Source: Streptomyces misionensis (GTDB lineage Bacteria > Actinomycetota > Actinomycetes > Streptomycetales > Streptomycetaceae). Taken from it: a DNA stretch of 37,707 nt. This document shows, in pieces, positions 30,097 to 37,707 of this stretch; the first letter of the stretch is position 1, and each line of letters opens with the position of its first letter. Under the pieces are notes generated by a model. It worked only from the letters and a program-made list of their open reading frames with translations. It had not been told where the DNA came from and ran no database searches. The translations under genes and the position numbers were made by a program. The stretch is from the NCBI RefSeq assembly GCF_007896895.1, contig NZ_VOGW01000070.1, positions 1-37,707 of the forward strand. The letters run 5' to 3'.

Positions 30097-30783
30097 ATGG
30101 ATGCCGTGCTGTTCGACTTCTCCGGGACGCTGTTCCGCATCGAGTCCGCCGAGTCCTGGCTGCGTGCGGCGCTGGACGAGACCGGGACGGCCCTGCCGGA
30201 CGCCGAACTGAGGGAAACGGCGGCGGCGCTGGAGGCCGCCGGGGCGCTGCCGGGCGGTGCGCCGCCCGAGTCGGTGCCGGAGGAACTGGCCGGGGTGTGG
30301 GCACGCCGGGACGAGAGCGCGCGCCTGCACCGGGCCGCGTTCACGGGTCTGTCCCGCCGGGTGCCGCTGCCCGCTCCGGGGCTGTACGACGCGCTGTACG
30401 AACGGCACATGTCCCCCGACGCCTGGTCCCCCTACCCCGACGCCCGCCGGGTGCTGCGCGCCCTGCGCGAACGCGGCGTGGGCGTGGGCGTGGTCAGCAA
30501 CATCGGCTGGGACCTGCGGCCGGTCTTCCGCGCGCACGGCGTGGACGGGTACGTGGACGCCTACGCGCTGTCGTACGAGCACGGGGTGCAGAAGCCGGAC
30601 CCGCGGCTGTTCTCGGCCGCCTGCCGGGCGCTGGGCGCCGATCCGGGCAGGACGCTGATGGTCGGCGACAGCCGGGAGGCGGACGGCGGAGCGGTGGCGC
30701 TCGGCTGCCGGGTGCGCTTCGTGGAGCACCTGCCCGTCGCGCACCGTCCGGACGCGCTGCTCCCGGTCCTCGACCTGGTCTGA
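30097..30783 (+). CDS. HAD-superfamily hydrolase
   Basis: A 228-residue HAD protein. Motif I is VLFDFSGTLF (nucleophile Asp7), motif II VGVVSNIGWD, motif III HGVQKPDPRLF with the Lys, and motif IV LMVGDSREADG. Position Asp+2, the acid/base Asp of phosphatases, is Ser9 here, which is unusual and may mean altered or non-phosphatase chemistry. A cap domain of about 80 residues sits between motifs I and II. The message looks leaderless. The substrate is unknown. Confidence 0.9.
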   Translation: MDAVLFDFSGTLFRIESAESWLRAALDETGTALPDAELRETAAALEAAGALPGGAPPESVPEELAGVWARRDESARLHRAAFTGLSRRVPLPAPGLYDALYERHMSPDAWSPYPDARRVLRALRERGVGVGVVSNIGWDLRPVFRAHGVDGYVDAYALSYEHGVQKPDPRLFSAACRALGADPGRTLMVGDSREADGGAVALGCRVRFVEHLPVAHRPDALLPVLDLV

Positions 30784-30890
30784 TCCGCGCCTCGGCGCGC
30801 GGCGGACGCGCACCGACCGCCCGAGGTGATCCCCCGCGTCACCCCGAGCGATCGGCGGCTCGGTGCCGGACCTGGGTCCGACGCGTTGAG

Positions 30891-30914
30891 TATAGTTGGC
30901 TGGCAGCCAGTCAA
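30891..30914 (+). promoter_or_regulatory. Autoregulatory TetR operator with -10 box
   Basis: TATAGT (30891-30896) is directly followed by the 19-bp inverted repeat TTGGCTGGCAGCCAGTCAA (30896-30914; 8 of 9 pairs match). The operator would cover the transcription start of the TetR gene 15 bp downstream. Confidence 0.7.
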
Positions 30915-30928
30915 CGCAGGAGTCCAGC

Positions 30929-31600
30929 ATGTCCCCGCGCAGCGCCTCGGTCAATGAAGAATTGCGAAGGCGTTCCCGCGAGCGGCTGCTCCAGGCGGCC
31001 GTGGAGCTGGTGGACGAGCGCGGCTTCGAGGCGACCACCCTGGGCGCGATCGCGGACCGGGCCGGTTCGGCCCGCGGGCTGGTGTCGTACTACTTCCCGG
31101 GCAAGCGCCAGCTGGTGCAGTCCGCCGTGCACCGGCTGATGCACCGCACGCTGGAGGAGGCGCTGGAGCGGCGGCCGCACACCGAGGACGGCCGGGAGCG
31201 GCTGGCCCGGGCCATCGACGCGATCCTCGGGCTGGCCCGCGACCGGCCCGTGCTGATGCGCCAGCACATGGCGGGACTGCTCCAGGCCGAGGGCTTCGTG
31301 GAGTGCCCGGAGCAGCGGCGACTGTCGGAGCTGCTCGGCGACACCGTGGCCCGGTACGGCTCCGCGGACGTGACGGCCGACTATCCGATGCTGCGGGCCC
31401 TGCTGATGGGCGCCGTCTACGCGGCCCTGGTCCCGGGCGTGCCGATGCCCGTCCCGGCCCTGCGGGCCGAGCTGTTCCAGCGGTACGGGCTGGACTGGGA
31501 ACTGGGCGTACCACCGGGGCGCACCGAGTGCGCCGACAACCCGGAACGCGACCTGTCGCGCTTCTTCGCCACGGGGGAGCGCACACCGGGGGACTCCTGA
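30929..31600 (+). CDS. TetR/AcrR-family transcriptional regulator
   Basis: A 223-residue repressor. The HTH (LLQAAVELVDERGFEATTLG, AIADRAGSARGLVSYYFPGK) spans about residues 20-60. The ligand domain includes LARAIDAILGLARDRPVLMR and GAVYAALVPGVPMPVPALRAE. AGGAG precedes the ATG. Its own gene is headed by a strong palindrome, so it is probably autoregulated. No obvious target gene is divergent, so the regulon is probably elsewhere. The family is confident; the ligand is unknown. Confidence 0.9.
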   Translation: MSPRSASVNEELRRRSRERLLQAAVELVDERGFEATTLGAIADRAGSARGLVSYYFPGKRQLVQSAVHRLMHRTLEEALERRPHTEDGRERLARAIDAILGLARDRPVLMRQHMAGLLQAEGFVECPEQRRLSELLGDTVARYGSADVTADYPMLRALLMGAVYAALVPGVPMPVPALRAELFQRYGLDWELGVPPGRTECADNPERDLSRFFATGERTPGDS

Positions 31601-31667
31601 CCGGGCCTGCACGGTACGGGCGTTCCCGTGCCGTCCCGCGCGCCGGTCCCGTTCCGGGCGCCGCCCC

Positions 31668-32204
31668 CTACCGTCTGACGTGCCTCGGCGGCAGCAGGCC
31701 CGCGTCCCTGGCCCGGGCGATCAGGCCGAGGGTACGGCGGCGGCTGTGGCCGGTCGCCTGCATCAGGGCGAGCACCGGGTCGGCACCCGCCTCCTGGGCG
31801 GCGCGGTACTCGCGGGCGAGGAGCAGCCGGCCCTCGGTGCCGCGAGGCCAGGCGCGGCGGGCGCGGCGGGCACCGCGGCGCGGGGTGCCGGGCGGCGGGC
31901 CGCCGTGTCCGGCCCGGTCCCCCGCCCGGAACGCCTCCAGCAGCGGTTCCTCGATCCAGTCCGCGAGCAGCGCGAGGTCGTCCAGGGAGAGGGCGGGGCG
32001 GGCCCGGACCTCCTCCACCAGGACGCACCCGGTGCCGCTCACCACGGCCAGCACGTCCACTTCGGCGCCGTCGGGGAAGTCCAGCCGTACGTGCAGCCAG
32101 GACAGGGCGCCGTCGTGCTCGCGCACCTCCCACGCGGGCCACACGGACAGCGCGCCGTCCTCCGCGTTCCGATCGGAAAGATCAAGAAAGGATGCCTCGA
32201 GCAC
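31668..32204 (-). CDS. DUF6214-family protein
   Basis: A 178-residue soluble protein of unknown function, matching the Streptomyces family I know as DUF6214: VWPAWEVREHDGALSWLHVR, LDFPDGAEVDVLAVV, RARPALSLDDLALLADWIEE and the C-terminal segment REYRAAQEAGADPVLALMQA followed by TGHSRRRTLGLIARARDAG. That C-terminal part resembles a small helix-turn-helix, so DNA binding is possible. The GTG start is supported by TACGTT 6 nt upstream (leaderless signature); a later GTG before WPAWEV is an alternative. It is divergent from the FprA-type gene. Confidence 0.75.
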   Translation of the reverse strand: MLEASFLDLSDRNAEDGALSVWPAWEVREHDGALSWLHVRLDFPDGAEVDVLAVVSGTGCVLVEEVRARPALSLDDLALLADWIEEPLLEAFRAGDRAGHGGPPPGTPRRGARRARRAWPRGTEGRLLLAREYRAAQEAGADPVLALMQATGHSRRRTLGLIARARDAGLLPPRHVRR

Positions 32205-32344
32205 CCACGCAACGTAACCGCGCGCTCCCCCGCCATCCGGTGGGACACGCGTCCGCGTCACCCGGCGGGCCCTGCCGCCGGGGGCCCGCCGGGTGCCATG
32301 CTGGAACCGTCCGCGCACTCTCCTTTCGCGTCAGGAGCACCGCC

Positions 32345-33679
32345 GTGCTGCGAGTCGCCGTCGTCGGATCCGGACCGAGCGGGTGCTACACCGCCCAGCA
32401 CCTCGTCCAGCAGGACGCCGAGGTGTACGTGGACGTGCTGGACCGGCTGCCGTGCCCGTACGGCCTGGTCCGGTACGGCGTCGCCCCGGACCACGAGAAG
32501 ATCAAGTCCCTCCAGTCGAGCCTGCGCACGGTGCTGGAGCACGAGCGGGTGCGCTTCCTCGGCGGGGTGCGGGTGGGCGGTCCCGGCGGGCTGCCGGTGA
32601 AGGTGCTGCGCGGGCTGTACCACGCGGTGGTGTACTGCGTGGGCGCCGCCACCGACCGCCGTCTCGGCATCCCCGGCGAGGATCTGCCCGGCAGCTGGTC
32701 GGCGACCGATTTCGTGGCCTGGTACAGCGCGCACCCGGACGCGGCCGGCGCGGACTGTCTGCGCGGGGTGCGCTCGGCGGTGGTCATCGGCGCCGGCAAC
32801 GTGGCGGTGGACGTCACCCGGATGCTGGTGCGCGAGGCGGCGGAGCTGCGGCCGACGGACATGCCGCAGGCGGCGCTGGACGCGCTGACGGCGAGCGGGG
32901 TCGCCGAGGTGCACATGGTGGCGCGGCGCGGCCCCGCGCAGGCCCGTTTCACCACCAAGGAGCTGCGCGAGCTGGGCACCCTGCCCGGCACCGAAGTCGT
33001 CGTGGAAAAGGACGACTTGGCGCTCGATCCGGTCGGCCCCGAGGCGCTGCCCGCGGTGCAGCGGCGCAATCTGGACGTGTTGCGCGACTGGGCGGAGCGC
33101 CCGCCGGCCGGGGCCGGGCGGCAGATCCGGCTGCGGTTCTTCCTGCGTCCCGTGGAGCTGCTGGCGGACGGCGGCCGGGTGGGTGCGGTCCGCTTCGAGC
33201 GCACGGCGCCGGACGGGCGAGGCGGGGTGACGGGCACGGGACGGTACGAGGAACTGCCGGCGCAGTTGGTGCTGCGCTCGGTGGGGTACCGCGGGGTGCC
33301 GCTGGAGGGGCTGCCGTTCGACGAGTCGAGCGGCACGGTCCCGCACATGGCGGGGCGGGTGGTGCGCGACGGTGCCGCGTCGCCCGGGGAGTACGTCGCG
33401 GGCTGGATCAAGCGGGGCCCGTCGGGGGTGATCGGCACCAACCGGCCGTGCGCCAAGGAGACGGTGGCCTCCCTGCTGGTGGACGCGCCCGCGCTGGCGC
33501 GCGCCGACGTGCCGGCCGACCCGGTCCCGGCGCTGCGGGCGGCCGGGATCGAGCCGGTGTCCTGGGACGGCTGGCTGGCGATCGAGCGGGCGGAGGCCGA
33601 GCTGGGCGCGCGGCTGGGCCGTGGCGTGGTGAAGCTGGCCGACTGGGAGACGCTGCTGGCGGTGGCCCGGTCCTCGTGA
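32345..33679 (+). CDS. FprA-type ferredoxin/adrenodoxin-NADP+ reductase
   Basis: A 444-residue flavoprotein of the adrenodoxin-reductase/FprA family. The FAD site is VAVVGSGPSGCYTAQHL (about residues 4-20), then the family hallmark PYGLVRYGVAPDHEKIKSL, the NADP site SAVVIGAGNVAVDVTRML, RRGPAQARFTTKELREL, and the C-terminal GWIKRGPSGVIGTN. It passes electrons between NADPH and ferredoxins, usually serving P450s or other mono-oxygenases. The GTG start is chosen for the AGGAG 8 nt upstream and the immediate FAD strand. No ferredoxin or P450 is adjacent. Confidence 0.93.
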   Translation: MLRVAVVGSGPSGCYTAQHLVQQDAEVYVDVLDRLPCPYGLVRYGVAPDHEKIKSLQSSLRTVLEHERVRFLGGVRVGGPGGLPVKVLRGLYHAVVYCVGAATDRRLGIPGEDLPGSWSATDFVAWYSAHPDAAGADCLRGVRSAVVIGAGNVAVDVTRMLVREAAELRPTDMPQAALDALTASGVAEVHMVARRGPAQARFTTKELRELGTLPGTEVVVEKDDLALDPVGPEALPAVQRRNLDVLRDWAERPPAGAGRQIRLRFFLRPVELLADGGRVGAVRFERTAPDGRGGVTGTGRYEELPAQLVLRSVGYRGVPLEGLPFDESSGTVPHMAGRVVRDGAASPGEYVAGWIKRGPSGVIGTNRPCAKETVASLLVDAPALARADVPADPVPALRAAGIEPVSWDGWLAIERAEAELGARLGRGVVKLADWETLLAVARSS

Positions 33680-33706
33680 GCCCCGCGTGCGGTCCGGTGG
33701 CGGCTC

Positions 33707-36700
33707 TCAGGCCGGCAGCAGCCGCACCACCGTCTGCTCCAGCCGGGGCAGCGCCCGCTGTCCCGCCAGGGCCAGGCCGATGGCGGCGACCACACCGGCC
33801 CAGGCGAAGGGGCCGAGCGGGGTGCAGCCGAAGGCACGGCTGAGGACGGGGGTCTGGACGACGGCGACGAGGGCCGCGGCGGAGCCCAGCGAGGTGAGCT
33901 GCACCAGCCGGCTGTCGCGCCGGTCGAGGAGGGTCTGCACCAGCTGGGTGCCGACCACCCCACACAGCGCCATGGTGCTGGAGCGGCGGGCGGTGCCCGG
34001 GGTGAAGCGGCCGATCAGCCAGGCCGTGAGCGCGCCCAGACAGGTGGTCATGGCCCGGTGCCGGATCTGCCGCAGCAGCGGGTCGCCCAGCACCCCGGCC
34101 GCCTCCTCGACATGGGCGAGGTCCGCCTCGCCCTCCTTCTCCGTGACGGCCACCGCCATCGACGGGAACAGGTCGGTGAACAGGTTGACCATGAGCATCT
34201 GCCGGGTGGACAGCGGCGCCCGGCCGGACAGCAGGGTGCCGATGAGGCCGAAGCCGACCTCGCCCGCGTTGCCGCCGATGAGGATGGCGATGGCGTCGGC
34301 GACGCTGTGCCACAGGGCGCGGCCCTCGCCGATGGCGTCGATCAGCACGGTGAGGTCGTCGTCGGTCAGCACGATGTCGGCGGCGTTGCGGGCGGCGGCC
34401 GAGCCCCGGGCGCTGATGCCGACGCCGATGTCGGCGGCGCGGATGGCCGCGGCGTCGTTGGCGCCGTCGCCGACCATGCCGACCACCCGGCCCGCGTCCC
34501 GCAACGCCTCCACGACCTGGAGCTTCTGCTCGGGCGCCACCCGGGCCACCACGCCCGCGTCGCGCAGCATCCGGGCCCGGGACGCCCGGTCGGCGGCGGC
34601 CAGTTCGTCGCCGGTGACCACCACGGTCTCCTCCGGCCAGCCCAGTTCGGCGGCGATGGCGCGGGCGGTCTGCGGATGGTCGCCGGTGAGCACCACCGGC
34701 CGCACACCCGCCTCGTGCAGCCCCTTCACCAAGGCCGTCGAGGTCTCGCGGGGTACGTCGGACAGCGCCAGCACTCCGGTGAACTCCAGCTCCTGGAGCG
34801 GCTGTTCGAGTACGTCGGACGGGTCGTCGCCGGGTTCGAGGCGCCGTTCGGCCACCGCGAGGACGCGCAGTCCCGAACCGGCCAGTTCCTGGGCCGCGTT
34901 GGCGGCCCCGGTCGGAAGTCCGGCGCAGGCGGGCAGCACGGTCTCCGGGGCGCCCTTGACCACGAGGAGGCGCGGTCCGTCGCCGCTCTGTCCGACGGCG
35001 GCGGCGTAACCGCGGGCGGCCTCGAAGGGCAGGCCCGCGAGCTGGGTCCAGTCGGGGTCGGGTCCGGCGGCGTCGAGGACGGCCTCGTCGGTGGCGTGCA
35101 CCGGCCGGTCGGTGCCGCCGTTGGAGCGGGGGCAGGCCCGGGCGGCGGCCCGTACGGTGTCCGCGGAGCCGGTGTCGGCGGCGGCGCGCACGGTGCCCTC
35201 CGCGTCGGAGACCCGCACCAGGCGCAGCCGGTTCTCGGTGAGGGTGCCGGTCTTGTCGAAGCAGATGGTGTCCATCCGGCCGAGCGCCTCCAGTGTGCGC
35301 GGGGTGCGCACCAGGACGCCGTCGCGGCTGAGCCGGCGGGCGGCCGCCAGTTGGGCGACCGTGGCCACCAGGGGCAGCCCCTCGGGGACCGCGGCCACGG
35401 CGACCGCCACTCCCCCGCTGACCGCCTCGCGGATCGGGGTGCCGCGCAGCAGCGCCAGGCCGGTCACGGCGGCACCGCCCGCCAGGGTCAACGGCAGTGC
35501 CTTGCGGGTGAGTTCCTGGAGGCGGGCCTGCACACCGGCCGCCGGGGGCGTGCGCGCGGCGAGGTGGACGGCGCGGGCGGCCTCGGTGTGCTCGCCGGTG
35601 TCGACCACGACGGCCCGGGCCTCGCCCGCCACCACGGTCGTGCCCTCGAAGACCATGCAGCTGCGGTCGGCGACGGGGGCGTGCGGGGTGGGATCGGTGT
35701 CCTTCTCCACCGGCAGGGACTCGCCGGTCAGCGCGGACTCGTCCACCTCCAGGCCCTCCTGCCACAGCAGCCGGGCGTCGGCGGGCACCACGTCGTCGCC
35801 CTTCAGCTGGATCACATCGCCGGGCGCGAGCTTGCCCGCCTCCACGGTGCGGGTGCCGCCGGCCGGCGCCTCCTCCTCGTCCGGCACCACCCGGGCCTTG
35901 CGCTTCTGATCGGCGACCAGTCCGGACAACGCCCGTTCGGCGCGCAGCCGCTGGATGCCGCCGACCAGTGCGTTCAGGTCGAGGGCGCCGACGACGAGCA
36001 GGGCGTCCACGACCGAGCCGAGGATCGCGGAGGCGGCCGAGCCGACCGCGAGGACCGGGGTGAGCGGATCGTGCAGCTCGCCGCGGACGGCGCTGCCGAG
36101 TTCGTAGGTCCAGCGGGCCGGGGCCACCAGCGGATGCCGGTAGACCCCTTGGGCGGCGGTGCGCACCCGGGCGCCCAGCGCACCCAACGGGGTGCTCTCG
36201 TCGGCCGGTTGGTGTTCGAGGCGGTCCCGGGCCTGGTCCGGGGCGAGTTCGTGCCAGTGCACCCGGGGCCTCGGGTGCGGGGCGCGGGCCACGGCCACGC
36301 CCAGCGCGGAGCGGATGCCGGAGAACAGGGCGGTGGCGGCGCCGGCGTCGACGGGCGCGTGCCGCAGCCCGGGCAGCATGGCGAGGCGTCCCCGGCCGCC
36401 CTTGGCCTCGCCGACGGCCACCAGCAGCCCGGACAGCGCGGCGCCGGAGCGGGCCATGGTCTGGGCGCGGCGGCCGACCGCGCGGGCCGCCGGTATCGCG
36501 GTCAGCACCCGCCACACGTCGGGCAGTCCGTGCAGGGCCAGCACGTCGGCGCCCCACACCACGGCGCCGTCCCGGTCGGTGAGGGCCACGGCGACGTCGC
36601 TGCCGCGCAGCGCGGCCAGGACGTCGCTCTCGTCGGCCGAGCGCACCCGGGCCACCGTGAGTACGGCGTCCGCCTCGCGGCGGGCCTCGTAGACCACGTC

Positions 36701-37707
36701 GTCCAGCGGGCGGCGGGCGTCCACGACCTGGTCGGCGAGGCCGGTGAAGTCCTCCAGGGCGGGGTCGTCCACGAGAACCACCCTGAGCCCGGCGCGGCGG
36801 GCCGCGTCCAGCACCGGTTCGGCCCACGGGTCGGCCTCGCCGTCCGGGCCGCGCAGCGCACCGGCGTGCAGGACGACGGTGCGGACCATCTCCAGCCGGC
36901 GCAGCCGGTCCGGGTCGCGCACCAGCACTCCGGCCCGGGACAGCGCGGCGCTGAGCACGGCGTGGAAGGCGGCGGGGCCGTAGCGGGCGGCCTTCGGCGA
37001 GCCGGCGAGGACCGCCTCGGCGGCCTCCGCCGCGTCGTGCTTGACCAGCAGCGTCGCGGCGGCGCCCAGCACACTGCCCGCGGAGGCGTGGGTCGCGTAC
37101 TCCTGGGCGGGCGTCTCGCGCAGCGGCGGGCGCGGCTCGCCGCCGGGCGCGAGGCTGACGCGGCCGGGGGCGCACAGGTCGTCGTGCACGGCGTCGAAGG
37201 CGGCCGCGCGGGCCACGGTCTCGGCGACCTGGCAGGTGCGCAGGGCGCCGTCGAGCAGGAGCGAGGCGGGGGTCTGTCCCGCGCCGTGCACGGCGGCGTT
37301 GGCGGCGGCCAGGACGAGGTCCATGCGGGCGGGTCCGAGGCGGGCGCGCAGCCAGGCGCGAAAGCGCGGGTTCTCCCGCAGCAGCGTCACCACGGCCGTC
37401 ACCAGCCGGGGCGAGGGCGGCAGCCGCAGCATGTACCCGGCGACCGCGACGGCGATGCCCAGCGCGTCGGCCGACAGGGTGGCCACGGCGGTGCGCACCC
37501 CGGCGGGGTCGGCCGGGTGGGTGGTCTCCTCCACGTCCGCCGCGGCCAGTTCGAGCCCGTGGTGGGCGGCCAGTTCCGCGGCGCGCGCGAGGACCTCGTC
37601 GCCGGCCTCCTGCTCGGTCGCGGTCACGACCAGCCGGCCCAGCCCCTCGTCCCAGTAGGCGAAGAGGACGTCGGGCCGCTCGGCGAGGGCGGCGGCGATG
37701 CGGCGGG
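33707..37707 (-). CDS. Large HAD-IC P-type cation ATPase, 5' end beyond the window
   Basis: At least 1332 residues are visible; the frame is open to the right edge, so the N-terminus is missing (the first visible residues, RRIAAALAERPDVLFAYWD, resemble a degenerate HMA domain). The C-terminal two thirds form a complete pump: actuator LTGESLPVEKD, helix-4 motif VAAVPEGLPLVATVAQL, phosphorylation site CFDKTGTLTENRL (Asp codon near 35256), nucleotide site VVKGAPETVLP, and hinge MVGDGANDAAAIRAADIG, then terminal membrane helices. The long N-terminal region (about 500 residues) includes a second, pseudo-HAD-like segment. It resembles mycobacterial CtpH/CtpI, transporters with poorly known ions. 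The ion is unknown. Confidence 0.92.
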   Translation of the reverse strand, partial: RRIAAALAERPDVLFAYWDEGLGRLVVTATEQEAGDEVLARAAELAAHHGLELAAADVEETTHPADPAGVRTAVATLSADALGIAVAVAGYMLRLPPSPRLVTAVVTLLRENPRFRAWLRARLGPARMDLVLAAANAAVHGAGQTPASLLLDGALRTCQVAETVARAAAFDAVHDDLCAPGRVSLAPGGEPRPPLRETPAQEYATHASAGSVLGAAATLLVKHDAAEAAEAVLAGSPKAARYGPAAFHAVLSAALSRAGVLVRDPDRLRRLEMVRTVVLHAGALRGPDGEADPWAEPVLDAARRAGLRVVLVDDPALEDFTGLADQVVDARRPLDDVVYEARREADAVLTVARVRSADESDVLAALRGSDVAVALTDRDGAVVWGADVLALHGLPDVWRVLTAIPAARAVGRRAQTMARSGAALSGLLVAVGEAKGGRGRLAMLPGLRHAPVDAGAATALFSGIRSALGVAVARAPHPRPRVHWHELAPDQARDRLEHQPADESTPLGALGARVRTAAQGVYRHPLVAPARWTYELGSAVRGELHDPLTPVLAVGSAASAILGSVVDALLVVGALDLNALVGGIQRLRAERALSGLVADQKRKARVVPDEEEAPAGGTRTVEAGKLAPGDVIQLKGDDVVPADARLLWQEGLEVDESALTGESLPVEKDTDPTPHAPVADRSCMVFEGTTVVAGEARAVVVDTGEHTEAARAVHLAARTPPAAGVQARLQELTRKALPLTLAGGAAVTGLALLRGTPIREAVSGGVAVAVAAVPEGLPLVATVAQLAAARRLSRDGVLVRTPRTLEALGRMDTICFDKTGTLTENRLRLVRVSDAEGTVRAAADTGSADTVRAAARACPRSNGGTDRPVHATDEAVLDAAGPDPDWTQLAGLPFEAARGYAAAVGQSGDGPRLLVVKGAPETVLPACAGLPTGAANAAQELAGSGLRVLAVAERRLEPGDDPSDVLEQPLQELEFTGVLALSDVPRETSTALVKGLHEAGVRPVVLTGDHPQTARAIAAELGWPEETVVVTGDELAAADRASRARMLRDAGVVARVAPEQKLQVVEALRDAGRVVGMVGDGANDAAAIRAADIGVGISARGSAAARNAADIVLTDDDLTVLIDAIGEGRALWHSVADAIAILIGGNAGEVGFGLIGTLLSGRAPLSTRQMLMVNLFTDLFPSMAVAVTEKEGEADLAHVEEAAGVLGDPLLRQIRHRAMTTCLGALTAWLIGRFTPGTARRSSTMALCGVVGTQLVQTLLDRRDSRLVQLTSLGSAAALVAVVQTPVLSRAFGCTPLGPFAWAGVVAAIGLALAGQRALPRLEQTVVRLLPA

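Noticed and set aside
29368..31038. Long minus-strand frame across the M56, HAD and TetR genes
   Set aside because: Lies antisense to three well-supported genes and lacks any recognisable domain.
33408..37175. A 1255-codon open frame overlapping the P-type ATPase in another frame
   Set aside because: Composed almost entirely of Arg/Gly/Pro/Ala, with no family motif; a shadow of the GC-biased codon pattern of the real pump gene.
1..37707. Antibiotic biosynthetic gene cluster, prophage or conjugative element
   Set aside because: No PKS, NRPS, terpene synthase, integrase, phage structural or transfer genes; enzymes present are scattered housekeeping or peripheral types.
1..37707. tRNA, rRNA or riboswitch genes
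   Set aside because: I saw no cloverleaf-like sequence with a T-loop GTTCGAxxC context, no rRNA segments, and no recognisable riboswitch core in the intergenic regions.

Overview
The window is chromosomal DNA from a high-GC actinomycete, almost certainly a Streptomyces. Supporting signs are very strong G/C bias at third codon positions, frequent GTG starts, GTGA/ATGA stop-start overlaps, -10 boxes placed 6-8 nt before a start codon (leaderless genes), and families typical of the genus (mycothiol-dependent DinB-like enzyme, deazaflavin/F420-type oxidoreductase, DUF6421, DUF6214, DUF5134, Cys-ending leader peptides). It looks like ordinary core or peripheral chromosome. There is no biosynthetic cluster, prophage, CRISPR array or rRNA/tRNA gene; the only mobile-element trace is a short IS110-type transposase tail.

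Layout. 0-4.1 kb: a TetR regulator divergent from a deazaflavin-dependent oxidoreductase with repeated operator-like palindromes between them, then a geranylgeranyl-reductase-family flavoprotein and an M20 dipeptidase. 4.4-6.5 kb: a module of lower GC3 (SnoaL-like protein, SDR, divergent TetR). 6.7-10.2 kb: metallo-beta-lactamase-fold hydrolase, a TmrB-like/Nudix fusion, a tiny secreted protein, a conserved hypothetical and a mycothiol-dependent enzyme. 10.3-13.4 kb: IS110 remnant, ROK sugar kinase divergent from a LacI repressor, and a protein with a gamma-glutamylcyclotransferase-like motif. 13.5-18.0 kb, all on the minus strand: HpcH/HpaI-type lyase, then (in transcription order) thioredoxin, a Cys-Cys leader peptide, flavin reductase, etfB and etfA, ending in a strong hairpin. 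18.3 kb: phospholipid acyltransferase behind a long palindrome. 19.0-23.8 kb, minus strand: a DUF6421-SDR-threonine aldolase operon, then a transglutaminase-like gene followed by a frameshifted membrane-protein gene. 24.2-26.0 kb: glycerophosphodiesterase, GNAT, VOC protein and a 20-bp tandem repeat. 26.1-32.2 kb: FUSC efflux protein with MarR partner and palindromic operator, DUF5134 membrane protein, M56 protease, HAD hydrolase, TetR, DUF6214. 32.3 kb to the end: a FprA-type ferredoxin-NADP reductase and a giant P-type ATPase whose N-terminus runs off the right edge.

The genes form several small functional units: redox and electron transfer (etfBA, flavin reductase, thioredoxin, FprA-type reductase, deazaflavin enzyme), sugar control (ROK/LacI), lipid metabolism (acyltransferase, glycerophosphodiesterase, geranylgeranyl-reductase-like protein), and envelope or efflux (FUSC/MarR, M56/DUF5134, P-type ATPase). 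The best candidates for little-described biology are the Cys-Cys leader peptide ahead of the flavin reductase, the TmrB-Nudix fusion, and the translationally coupled DUF6421-SDR-aldolase operon.
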